Positions 6,132-13,375 of a stretch of DNA of 20,654 nucleotides are shown one piece after another. Position 1 is the stretch's first letter. Each line of letters begins with the position of its first letter. The DNA lies in contig CAMZIX010000011.1 in assembly GCA_947307375.1 (NCBI GenBank), positions 1 through 20,654 of the forward strand, given 5' to 3'. Position numbers and translations under genes: made by a program. The notes below the pieces were generated by a model. It had not been told where the DNA came from. It searched no databases and saw only the letters and a list, made by a program, of their open reading frames with translations. The DNA comes from an uncultured Clostridia bacterium (GTDB lineage: Bacteria; Bacillota_A; Clostridia; Oscillospirales; Oscillospiraceae).

Positions 6132-8318
6132 GTGATAGAAACCTTCGATATTGCGGGATACTGCCGGATCTCCGTCGATGAAGAACTGGATCGGGACAAC
6201 ACCTCGATTGAAAACCAAAAGGCGATCATTGAGGATTTCGTCAAAGAAAAATTCCCCGGCAGCAGCCTGAGCTTCTTTGAAGACCGCGACCGCTCCGGTT
6301 ACACTTTCGAGCAGCGGGAAGGGTATCAGAATATGCGCACGGGGCTGCTCAATCATACCTATGACATTCTGGTGGTCAAGGACTTCTCCCGTTTCTCCCG
6401 CCGCAACAGCCGCGGGCTGGTGGAGCTGGAGGATCTGCGCGACGCCGGAGTGCGCATCATCTCCATCGGCGACGGGATCGACTTTCCCAACGACGACGAC
6501 TGGCTGAAGATCCAGTTCCAGTTTCTCATCAACGAGATGCCGGTCACGGACGCGTCCAAAAAGGTGCGCGCGGTGGTAAACCGCCGCCAGAAGGACGGCA
6601 AGTGGATCTGCGCCGCGCCCTACGGCTACAAGATCAACGCCCGGCAGGAGTTCGAGGTCGTGCCCACGGAGGCCGAGATCGTGCGCAAGATCTTCCAACT
6701 GTACATCGAGGGCTGGGGCTATAAGCGTATTGCAAACTATCTGACCGACGAGGGTATCCCCACCCCGCGCATGTCCGAGCGGGAGCGCAAGGAAGCCGAG
6801 GGCAAGGAGTACAAGCGCACGGTCAAATCGGAATGGGCCATCGTCTCCGTGCAGGGGATTTTGGAAAACGACTTTTACATCGGCACCCTGCGCCAGAGCA
6901 AGTACACCCGAAAGAAGATCAACGGCAAGGACGTGAAGAAGGACGAAGACGAGCAGATCGTCATCGAGAACCACCATCAGGCGATCATCGAGTACCGGGA
7001 CTTCCGGATCGTGGAGGAGCTGCGGCGCTCGCGCTCCAGGAGCGACTACCGCGGGGTGAAAAAATACGAGAACACCTACACCGGCTTTCTCGTGTGCGGC
7101 GACTGCGGCAGCCCGATGTTCTCCATGAGCCGCCCCGATCTGCGGGACGCCTACCGCTGCGGCACCTATCACCGGCGGGGGCTCAAGGGCTGCACCAGCC
7201 ATTACATCCGCGTGGACACGCTGGATGCGCTGCTGAAGGATTATCTCCGCAAGGTGCGCGAGACCTCGGCGGACATGATCGCAAAGCTGCAGGCTGATAT
7301 CCAGAAGCAGGACGAAGATCTGGAAGAGAAGGAGACCGCCGCCGACAACATGGAGCAGGTGCTCCAAGAGCTGCAGGAGGAGCTGAAGATTGCCAAGCGG
7401 CAGCGCGTGCGCGACCTGTCGAAGCGGCCGCAGAACGAGGCCATCATCAACCAGACCTACGACGAGATGGAGGCGGATATCGAAAGCCGCATCTCCGCGC
7501 TGAGCAAACAGATCGAGCTGACCAAGGATCGGGAGAACACGATCATCCGCGTCAACCGAGCCGCCAGGACCGCCATCGAGGTTTTCGACGAGATTCTGGA
7601 GAAAGACAGGCTCGATCCAAAGGATCTGCATTTGATCCTCGACAAGATCTTCGTCTATGAAGACCACGTGGAAATCAAGCTCAAGGCCGACATCGACAGC
7701 ATTTTGCGCTGCGGGATGCTCCCGGAAGAGGCAAATGCGTCTGAAACGTCAGAAAAGAGCGCCGAAACTTTTAATTTCGGCACGAAAGATAGCTTAAATG
7801 TCACAATCGTCCAGGAAGCTGAGAAGCGTCCGGACAAGGTTTTTCGTGCCAATGTTATCTGTGACGGTGACCCGCTGGAGATCTTCACCGATCGCGAGGG
7901 CGAGCTCATTTTCAAAAAGTACTCTCCGGTGGGCGAGCTGTCGGATTTCGCCGCGCAGATCTGCGAAAGTATGCGCAAATCCACCGACGGCATCGCCGCC
8001 GTCTGCGACCGCGACGCCGTGATCGCCATTGCCGGCGGCGCCAAACGCGAGCTGCTCGGAAAGCCCATCAGCTCCGCACTCAGCACGATCATGGAAAAGC
8101 GCGCCGTGTTCCGCCAGGACAGCGGCGGCAGCAGTCTTCCCGTTTCCTCCGCCGACGAGCAGTTCTGCCTCTCGGTAGCGGCGCCTGTTCTCACCGAGGG
8201 CGACGTGATGGGCTGCGTGATGTTTGTCTCGCCCCGCGGCAGCCGGCCGGCCGGCGAGCTGGAAATGAAACTGGCGCAGACCGTGGCCTGCTTCCTCGGC
8301 AAACAAATGGAGAGCTGA
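6132..8318 (+). CDS. Large serine recombinase with C-terminal SpoVT-like segment
   Basis: This is a 728-residue site-specific recombinase. In order: a resolvase-type catalytic domain (about 5-155) with the YCRIS motif and likely catalytic S14; a recombinase DNA-binding domain (about 160-290, APYGYK and GWGYKRIANYL); a zinc ribbon with C322, C325, C343 and C354; and a long coiled coil (about 375-470). Tyrosine is not the nucleophile in this family; recombination proceeds through a serine-DNA link. The region from about residue 570 to the end is unlike an ordinary recombinase tail. It matches SpoVT from GDPLEIFTDREGELIFKKYS, through the GAF-like C-terminal domain, to ACFLGKQMES, and lacks the first half of the AbrB motif. 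I chose the GTG at 6132 because GGTGAT (6122-6127), part of an extended Shine-Dalgarno, lies 4 bp upstream and the promoter ends at 6095. No other mobile-element gene and no att site were identified. Confidence 0.85.
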   Translation: MIETFDIAGYCRISVDEELDRDNTSIENQKAIIEDFVKEKFPGSSLSFFEDRDRSGYTFEQREGYQNMRTGLLNHTYDILVVKDFSRFSRRNSRGLVELEDLRDAGVRIISIGDGIDFPNDDDWLKIQFQFLINEMPVTDASKKVRAVVNRRQKDGKWICAAPYGYKINARQEFEVVPTEAEIVRKIFQLYIEGWGYKRIANYLTDEGIPTPRMSERERKEAEGKEYKRTVKSEWAIVSVQGILENDFYIGTLRQSKYTRKKINGKDVKKDEDEQIVIENHHQAIIEYRDFRIVEELRRSRSRSDYRGVKKYENTYTGFLVCGDCGSPMFSMSRPDLRDAYRCGTYHRRGLKGCTSHYIRVDTLDALLKDYLRKVRETSADMIAKLQADIQKQDEDLEEKETAADNMEQVLQELQEELKIAKRQRVRDLSKRPQNEAIINQTYDEMEADIESRISALSKQIELTKDRENTIIRVNRAARTAIEVFDEILEKDRLDPKDLHLILDKIFVYEDHVEIKLKADIDSILRCGMLPEEANASETSEKSAETFNFGTKDSLNVTIVQEAEKRPDKVFRANVICDGDPLEIFTDREGELIFKKYSPVGELSDFAAQICESMRKSTDGIAAVCDRDAVIAIAGGAKRELLGKPISSALSTIMEKRAVFRQDSGGSSLPVSSADEQFCLSVAAPVLTEGDVMGCVMFVSPRGSRPAGELEMKLAQTVACFLGKQMES

Positions 8319-8326
8319 TTCTACCC

Positions 8327-8355
8327 TTGCTTTTTCCGCACAGGTCCTTTATACT
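8327..8355 (+). promoter_or_regulatory. Promoter of the ABC-F gene and its leader
   Basis: TTGCTT (8327-8332) and TATACT (8350-8355) are separated by exactly 17 bp. The expected start is near 8362, giving an untranslated leader of about 245 nt before the ABC-F start codon. The promoter begins 8 bp after the recombinase stop codon. Confidence 0.7.
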
Positions 8356-8387
8356 GAAAACAACTGATACAGATGGGAGCTGAAAGG

Positions 8388-8405
8388 ATGAACATTTCCG
8401 CCTGA
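8388..8405 (+). CDS. Leader peptide MNISA of the ABC-F gene
   Basis: This is a five-codon open frame (ATG AAC ATT TCC GCC TGA) with a good ribosome binding site (GGGAG, 8375-8379, 8 bp upstream), placed about 26 nt after the predicted transcription start. Short, efficiently initiated leader ORFs ahead of a terminator are the known antibiotic sensor in ABC-F, erm and similar ribosome-protection genes: a drug-stalled ribosome on the leader changes RNA folding. No function is expected for the peptide as such. Its existence rests on position and ribosome binding site only. Confidence 0.6.
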   Translation: MNISA

Positions 8406-8418
8406 ATTCGGGCAGCAG

Positions 8419-8541
8419 CGGGATATTCTCCCGGCGGTGCAGTTTCACCGCTTGCTTTGCTATGCCCGTCAGCGCAGGAAATGAGATTTCTTTCGGTTTT
8501 TTGACGCGACCCGTCGGTCGCGTCCGCCGGGGCGTTCGCCC
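8419..8541 (+). promoter_or_regulatory. Structured attenuator leader RNA
   Basis: Several perfect stems follow the leader peptide: 8419-8423 with 8429-8433, 8434-8439 with 8446-8451 (GCGGTG/CACCGC), 8503-8511 with 8516-8524 (9 bp, 4-nt loop) and 8530-8533 with 8538-8541. Together with the terminator downstream they could form alternative structures that depend on ribosome position. I could not compute the competing antiterminator fold. Confidence 0.5.
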
Positions 8542-8549
8542 TCCGCTGT

Positions 8550-8588
8550 TGGCCGCAGGAGTCTCTGTCCTGCGGCCATACTTTTTTT
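8550..8588 (+). terminator. Intrinsic terminator inside the ABC-F leader
   Basis: An 11-bp GC-rich stem (8550-8560 with 8568-8578, 7-nt loop) is followed by seven consecutive T residues (8582-8588). It ends only about 18 bp before the ABC-F start codon and lies downstream of the gene's own promoter, so it should block transcription of the gene unless relieved. Confidence 0.8.
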
Positions 8589-8605
8589 CGGAGGGCATAC
8601 ATACC

Positions 8606-10093
8606 ATGTCATTGCTTCAAGTCAACGACCTCAGCTTCACCTATCCCGGCAGCTTTGACCCGGTTTTTGAGCACTGCAGCTTTCAGATCGACACAAACTG
8701 GAAGCTGGGCTTCACCGGGCGCAACGGCCGCGGCAAAACCACCTTTCTCCGCCTGCTGATGGGAGAATACGAATACCAGGGCAGCATTTCCAAAAGCGTG
8801 GACTGCGACTATTTCCCCTTTCACGTAACGCAGCCGGATCGACCGGCGCGGCAGATCCTGGACGAGCTACATCCGGAGCTGGGGGAATGGCGTCTGCTGC
8901 GCGAAATGGCTGCGCTTTCCCTCGAGGAGGCGCTGTTGGACCGGCGATTCGACACGCTTTCGCCCGGGGAGCAGGCCAAGCTTTTGCTGGCGCTGCTGTT
9001 CACGCGCGACAACCGTTTTCTGCTGATCGACGAGCCGACGAATCACCTCGACCTCGACGGGCGCGAGCTGGTCGGCCGCTATCTCAGCGGCAAGCGCGGC
9101 TTCATCCTCGTCAGTCACGACCGCGCCCTGCTCGACGCCTGTGTGGACCACATCCTTTCGATCAACAAGACGACGATCGAGGTGCAGCGCGGCAATTTCT
9201 CCTCCTGGTGGGAAAACAAGGAGCTGCGCGACCGCTTCGAGCTGGCAGAAAACGAAAAGCTCAAAAAGGAAATCAAGCGCCTGAAGGAGACCGTGCGGGA
9301 AAAGGCCGCGTGGTCGGACCGCGCGGAGAGCCGCAAAAAAGGCGCGGAGGCCGCCAAGGCAGACAACAAAAAGGGCTGGGCGCCGCTGCAGGGCGCAAAG
9401 GCCAAGAAGAGCATGGCCCGCGCCAAGGCCATCGAGAGCCGGCAGCAGGCGGCGATCGAGGAAAAGTCCGGTCTGCTGAAGGACATAGAAGACAGCGCCG
9501 AGCTCAAGCTGCCGCAGCTCGTCTACCACAGCGAGCGCCTGCTGCTGGGCCGCGATCTGGCGGTGGATTACGGCGCGGGGCCGGTGTTCGAAGGTCTGAG
9601 CTTCGAGCTCAGGCGCGGAGATCGGATCGCGCTGCGCGGCAGGAACGGCAGCGGCAAATCGAGTCTGCTGAAGCTCATCTGCGGCGAGGAGATCCCGCAC
9701 AGCGGCCTCTTCGAGAGCGGCAGCCGCCTCGTGATCTCCTATGTGCCGCAGGATCCGGCCTTCCTGCGCGGCAGCATCTCGGCCTATGCCCGCAGCTGCG
9801 GCGTCGATGAAAGCCTGCTGCGCGTGATCCTGCACAAGCTCGGCTTTGTCCGCGCGCAGTTCGACCGGGATCTGAGCGAATTCAGCGCCGGACAGAAGAA
9901 AAAGGTGCTGATCGCCCGCAGCCTCTGCGAGCCGGCGCACCTGCACGTCTGGGACGAGCCGCTCAACTACATCGACGTGATCTCGCGCATCCAGATCGAG
10001 GAGCTGCTGCTCAAGAGCGCGCCGACGCTGCTTTTCGTCGAGCACGACCGGGTCTTCTGCGACAAGATCGCAACGAAGAGCATTGAATTATAA
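8606..10093 (+). CDS. Lsa/Cpl-type ABC-F ribosomal protection protein
   Basis: This is a 495-residue soluble protein with two ABC ATPase domains and no membrane segments. Domain 1 has Walker A GRNGRGKT (about 38-45), signature LSPGEQAK and Walker B LLIDEPTNHLDLD. Domain 2 has Walker A GRNGSGKS (about 346-353), signature FSAGQKKK and Walker B HVWDEPLNYIDV. They are joined by a charged helical linker (about 205-300, with KAIESRQQAAIEEKSGLLKD), the part that reaches into the ribosomal tRNA site in this family. The opening MSLLQVNDLSFTYPGSFDPV and the length match Lsa(A)-type proteins, which displace lincosamides, pleuromutilins and streptogramin A. That spectrum is inferred from family resemblance. 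The start has CGGAGGG (8589-8595) upstream. Expression is probably controlled by transcription attenuation. It is monocistronic, ending at a bidirectional terminator. Confidence 0.88.
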   Translation: MSLLQVNDLSFTYPGSFDPVFEHCSFQIDTNWKLGFTGRNGRGKTTFLRLLMGEYEYQGSISKSVDCDYFPFHVTQPDRPARQILDELHPELGEWRLLREMAALSLEEALLDRRFDTLSPGEQAKLLLALLFTRDNRFLLIDEPTNHLDLDGRELVGRYLSGKRGFILVSHDRALLDACVDHILSINKTTIEVQRGNFSSWWENKELRDRFELAENEKLKKEIKRLKETVREKAAWSDRAESRKKGAEAAKADNKKGWAPLQGAKAKKSMARAKAIESRQQAAIEEKSGLLKDIEDSAELKLPQLVYHSERLLLGRDLAVDYGAGPVFEGLSFELRRGDRIALRGRNGSGKSSLLKLICGEEIPHSGLFESGSRLVISYVPQDPAFLRGSISAYARSCGVDESLLRVILHKLGFVRAQFDRDLSEFSAGQKKKVLIARSLCEPAHLHVWDEPLNYIDVISRIQIEELLLKSAPTLLFVEHDRVFCDKIATKSIEL

Positions 10094-10128
10094 AAAAGAT
10101 CACGGAACAAAGGTTCCGTGATCTTTTT
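10093..10128. terminator. Bidirectional intrinsic terminator
   Basis: A 16-bp stem (10093-10108 with 10113-10128, loop aaag) has an A-run on one side and a T-run on the other, so it works in both directions. It separates the ABC-F gene from the convergent lipoprotein gene; its left edge touches the ABC-F stop codon. Confidence 0.9.
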
Positions 10129-10145
10129 CTATGTTCGAAGAATAC

Positions 10146-11600
10146 TTACTTCACCGTCAGCGCGGTGGCCTGGAGGTTCGGTCCCTCGTACCAGTAGAGG
10201 AAGCCCTCAAGGTCGATCACATCGCCGACCTTCAGATTCTCGACCGCCTTGTACACGTCGGTGTCGTTGCCGCGGAGATAGTACTCCACGCAGAACTCAT
10301 AGGTCGTGTCGCCCAGCGTGACCTTGAAGTACAGGTCGTCGGTCTTGCCTTCGGGATCCTTGTAGGCGAAGGCGGCGCCGCTGTCGTCGTAGGCCTCGAC
10401 CTTCACGCCCTTGAAGGTGACAAGCTGGTTCATGTAGTTGATCATATCGACCGTGCCCCAGGCTTCGGTGGCGTCCACGGGCTCGGCGATGTAGGGCGCG
10501 GAGTCGACGAACTCGAAGGTCGCGTCGGCGATCTCGACCTCACCGGCCCACTCGCTCTTGAAGCCGTTGACCAGGATCCACTGGCCGGGGACCAGCTTGG
10601 CCGCGTCTTCTTCGGAGCAGGCCAGCTCATAGATGAAGTAGGCGCCGTCCGGATCCGCAGCGTAAACGGTGACCTTGTCGTTCCACCAGGACTGGTGATC
10701 CTGCACGGCCGCCAGGATCGTGACGGGATCGTCGACCTCGGCGGCGGCATACTCGGCATAGCTCATGAACGTGAGCTCGTCGATCCCGCCGGCCGGCTGA
10801 TCCGCCGGCTTCAGCGCGGTGGCCTGGAGGTTCGGTCCCTCATACCAGTAGAGGAAGCCCTGGAGGTCGATCACGTCGCCGACCTGCAGGTTCTCGACGG
10901 ACTTGTACACGTCCGTGTCCTTGCCGCAGAGATAGAACTCCACGCAGAACTCGTAGGTCGTGTCGCCCTTGGTGACCTTGAAGTACAGGTCGTCGGTCTT
11001 GCCCTCGGGATCCTTGTAGGCGAAGGCGGCGCCGCTGTCGTCATAAGCCTCGACGGTCAGGCCGCGGAACACGACGAGCTGGTTCATATAGTTGATCATG
11101 TCGACCGTGCCCCAGGCCTCGGTGGCGTCCACGGGCTGGGCGACATAAGGCTCGTCGTCGAGAAACTCGAAGGTCGCGTCGACGATCTCAACCTCACCGG
11201 CCCATTCGCCCTTGAAGCCGTTGACCAGGATCCACTGGCCGGGGACCAGCTTGGCCGCGTCTTCCTCGGAGCAGGCCATGTTGTACAGGAAGTACGCGCC
11301 GTCCTGATCCTGCGTATAAACGGTGATCTGGTCGTTCCACCAGGACTGGGTCGCCTGAACGGCTGCCTTGATCGTGACAGGGTCGTCGACCGCAGCCGCG
11401 GCATACTCGGCATAGCTCATAAAGGCGGGTTCCTCGGCAGGCTGCTCAGCCGGCTCTTCGGCGGGCTGTTCCGCAGGCGCTTCCGTGGGCTGCTCGGCAG
11501 GCGCTTCCGTGGGCTGGGGAGCCGGAGCGGGCTTCTGGCCGCAGGCAGTCAGCGCGAAGAGCATGCACAGAGCGAGAAACAGTGCAAGAATCTTTTTCAT
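10146..11600 (-). CDS. Secreted lipoprotein made of two tandem copies of an OB-fold-like unit
   Basis: This is a 484-residue lipoprotein. It has a signal peptide with lipobox LTAC (C20), a Pro/Glu/Ala-rich spacer of 8-residue repeats (about 31-59), then two near-identical units, residues 60-263 and 278-481. Each unit seems to hold two related beta-rich segments: one ends LVPGQWILVNGF and EWAGEVEI, the other ends VGDVIDLQGFLYWYEGPNLQATAL. That suggests four OB-like folds in total. The units are rich in D and E, and a ligand cannot be named. GAGGAG lies about 9 bp before the start codon. The gene follows the sugar-binding protein gene by 92 bp and has its own promoter, so it may be expressed both with and without the transporter. 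Anchored to the outer face of the membrane, it might bind a polymer or cell-wall component, but that is a guess. Confidence 0.85.
   Translation of the reverse strand: MKKILALFLALCMLFALTACGQKPAPAPQPTEAPAEQPTEAPAEQPAEEPAEQPAEEPAFMSYAEYAAAAVDDPVTIKAAVQATQSWWNDQITVYTQDQDGAYFLYNMACSEEDAAKLVPGQWILVNGFKGEWAGEVEIVDATFEFLDDEPYVAQPVDATEAWGTVDMINYMNQLVVFRGLTVEAYDDSGAAFAYKDPEGKTDDLYFKVTKGDTTYEFCVEFYLCGKDTDVYKSVENLQVGDVIDLQGFLYWYEGPNLQATALKPADQPAGGIDELTFMSYAEYAAAEVDDPVTILAAVQDHQSWWNDKVTVYAADPDGAYFIYELACSEEDAAKLVPGQWILVNGFKSEWAGEVEIADATFEFVDSAPYIAEPVDATEAWGTVDMINYMNQLVTFKGVKVEAYDDSGAAFAYKDPEGKTDDLYFKVTLGDTTYEFCVEYYLRGNDTDVYKAVENLKVGDVIDLEGFLYWYEGPNLQATALTVK
10158..10769 (-). repeat. Second copy of the 612-bp duplicated unit
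   Basis: This encodes residues 278-481 of the lipoprotein. It aligns with the first copy (10812-11423) at a constant offset of 654 bp, with long identical DNA stretches (for example around 10158 and 10812), so the duplication is preserved at the nucleotide level. Confidence 0.85.
10812..11423 (-). repeat. First copy of the 612-bp duplicated unit
   Basis: This encodes residues 60-263 of the lipoprotein and is joined to the second copy by a 14-residue linker (KPADQPAGGIDELT). Confidence 0.85.
11424..11510 (-). repeat. Short tandem repeat encoding the Pro/Glu/Ala spacer
   Basis: The 8-residue motifs TEAPAEQP (twice) and AEEPAEQP are encoded by about 24-bp repeats. This flexible spacer lies between the lipidated cysteine and the folded units and is likely to vary in length between strains. 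Confidence 0.7.
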
Positions 11601-11667
11601 CTTTCATTCTCCTCGTAAAAAAGTTGTATGTCCCGTTCGGGTCTTTCCACTTGAGAACATCGTGATT

Positions 11668-11696
11668 ATTATACCCAGCTTTTGTGAACAAATCAA
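11668..11696 (-). promoter_or_regulatory. Promoter of the lipoprotein gene
   Basis: TTGATT (11696-11691) and TATAAT (11673-11668) are separated by 17 bp on the minus strand. The -35 hexamer contains the stop codon of the preceding substrate-binding protein gene. The predicted transcript starts near 11661. Confidence 0.7.
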
Positions 11697-13375
11697 GCGC
11701 TGCGCCGCTTTTCCCCTTGTTTCTTTTTTATCAGACCGCGCAGGGCGAACAGCCCGATCAGCAGCCAGACCGCGGCGAGCGTTGAGAGCAGCGCTACAGA
11801 CGCGCCAGGCAGCGGGCCGAGCTCCTCCGCGCCCTTCTGCGGGGCCGACGCCTCCGTCTGGTCCTCCGCCGGCTGCTCGAAGCTGACCTTGTTCAGACGG
11901 TAAAGGGCGATGACTTCGTCGTAGAGCTGCTTCATATAGTCTTCGTCCACGGTCGTCTTGCGGCGCACGGCCTTGGTCACATTCTCGATCAGCTGGCCGG
12001 CCGCGTCGCGCACGGAGGCCGAGCCGTTGAAGACCGGCGTCGTAAAGGTATTCCCCGTGTTCGCCATCAGCAGCTCGGAAGCCTGGATCTTGATATCGTA
12101 GTGCTCGTTTTTGTCCTCGCCGCAGCGGCTGAGGTAATCCTGATACCCGGGGTCGTTCTGCGCCTTGCTCGTCACGGGGACGTAGCCCTCGGTCTCGGCA
12201 TAGGCGATCTGCACGTCGTTTGTGAGCAGATACTGGGCGAAGAGCCAGGAGGCCAGCACTTCCTGCGGATCGTCCTTCTGGAAGACGCACAGCGAGGGTC
12301 CCTGCGAGATCATCACCGGATGCTCCGTGTCAAACTGCGGCACCGGCAGCACGGCGGTCTCGAAGTCCACAACCTGATCGGGCGGAATGTCCACCAGCGG
12401 CGCGTCGGAGCCGATCCAGGTGGCGCCGGCCGTGGAGTCGACGGCGAAGATGCACTGGCCGGCATTGAGGAAGTTGGCCGGGTAGCTGGAGATCTTGAAG
12501 GTGGAGAAGGCGCGGCTCCGGGCGTGCTCGGCGATCGTGTACAGCAGCTCCTTCGTCGTGTCGTTGAACAGCAGCACCGTGCCGTCGGCCGTAGAATAGC
12601 CTGCGCCGCGCTGGCGCAGCATCTGGATCATCATGTTGTCGGTGGACTTGTAGATGAAGGGGATCATCACCTGCTGGCCGTTGATCTTGAAGGTCCCGTC
12701 CGCATTCTTCTCCATGGCCTTCTCGGAGACTTCCCAGACGAAGTCCCAGGTCAGCACCTCGGGCAGCTCGTAGCCGAGCTTTTCCACGAAGGTCTTGTTG
12801 ACGTAGCAGGCTTCGGTGGAGCGCATATAGGGGATGGCGTAGTGCTCGCCCTCCAGCACGCACTCGGCCAGGAACTCCGGTATGATCTCGTCTGCGCGCG
12901 GCGAATCGAACTTCAGCTCGCTGCCGCCGAGGCCGTAGGCGGGATCGACGAACCAGGCGTCCAGCGGCAGCACCACGTTTTCGCCGGTCAGGTAGGTGGC
13001 GATGTGGTCGGGATAGCTGATGCAGACGTTCGGCGTCGTGTTGGTGTTGATGTTGGTGATGACGTCGTTGTAGATGCGGCCGTAGTCGGTATACAGACGC
13101 AGCTTCACGCTCACATTCGGATAGAGCGCCTGGAAGCTGTCGATCGCCTGCTGGTAAATGGCGATCTGGGTCTTGTTGGTGTCGTTTTTGGCCCAGAAGC
13201 TGATCTCGATCTTCTTGCTCTCGTCAAAGCGCTCGGGCACCGGGGATTCGCCTTCGAAGCTGATCTCCGCCGGCTTCTCCCCGCTTTCGGAGGCAAGGCG
13301 GCCGTGGCAGGCCGTGAGAGAAAGCAGCGCAAGCAGCGCCAGCAGCAGGGCGAGGGCTTTTTTCAACGGTTTCAT
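11693..13375 (-). CDS. Sugar ABC transporter substrate-binding lipoprotein with C-terminal membrane segment
   Basis: This is a family-1 extracellular solute-binding protein of 560 residues. It has a signal peptide with lipobox LTAC (C23), a binding domain beginning ISFWAKNDTNKTQIAIYQQA, and typical motifs such as FQALYPNVSVKL and YAIPYMRSTEACYVNK. Unusually, it ends with a second hydrophobic segment (about 523-548) followed by a basic tail (KKKQGEKRRSA), so it looks anchored at both ends. The C-terminal region is also longer than the usual 420-450-residue binding protein. The gene overlaps the upstream permease gene by 4 bp (ATGA), so it is translationally coupled and fourth in the importer operon. 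The substrate is probably an oligosaccharide, given the MalF/MalG-type permeases and the GH3 gene nearby; it is not determinable here. Confidence 0.88.
   Translation of the reverse strand: MKPLKKALALLLALLALLSLTACHGRLASESGEKPAEISFEGESPVPERFDESKKIEISFWAKNDTNKTQIAIYQQAIDSFQALYPNVSVKLRLYTDYGRIYNDVITNINTNTTPNVCISYPDHIATYLTGENVVLPLDAWFVDPAYGLGGSELKFDSPRADEIIPEFLAECVLEGEHYAIPYMRSTEACYVNKTFVEKLGYELPEVLTWDFVWEVSEKAMEKNADGTFKINGQQVMIPFIYKSTDNMMIQMLRQRGAGYSTADGTVLLFNDTTKELLYTIAEHARSRAFSTFKISSYPANFLNAGQCIFAVDSTAGATWIGSDAPLVDIPPDQVVDFETAVLPVPQFDTEHPVMISQGPSLCVFQKDDPQEVLASWLFAQYLLTNDVQIAYAETEGYVPVTSKAQNDPGYQDYLSRCGEDKNEHYDIKIQASELLMANTGNTFTTPVFNGSASVRDAAGQLIENVTKAVRRKTTVDEDYMKQLYDEVIALYRLNKVSFEQPAEDQTEASAPQKGAEELGPLPGASVALLSTLAAVWLLIGLFALRGLIKKKQGEKRRSA

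Noticed and set aside
6009..7667. Long open frame antisense to the recombinase gene
   Set aside because: It encodes a low-complexity, family-free sequence rich in D, L, V and H, has no ribosome binding site and is explained by the GC-rich codon pattern of the recombinase gene opposite.
5962..8330. Attachment sites or a complete integrative element around the recombinase
   Set aside because: By eye I found no direct repeats flanking the gene and no relaxase, excisionase, capsid or replication genes, so no element boundaries can be supported.
8462..8605. N-terminal extension of the ABC-F protein from an upstream start
   Set aside because: The extension would run through the leader stems and the terminator, and the family start (MSLLQVNDLSF) coincides with the ATG behind the CGGAGGG site at 8606.
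10131..11618. Long open frame antisense to the lipoprotein gene
   Set aside because: It mirrors the duplication of the lipoprotein gene and shows no family; the minus strand has lipobox, ribosome binding site and promoter.
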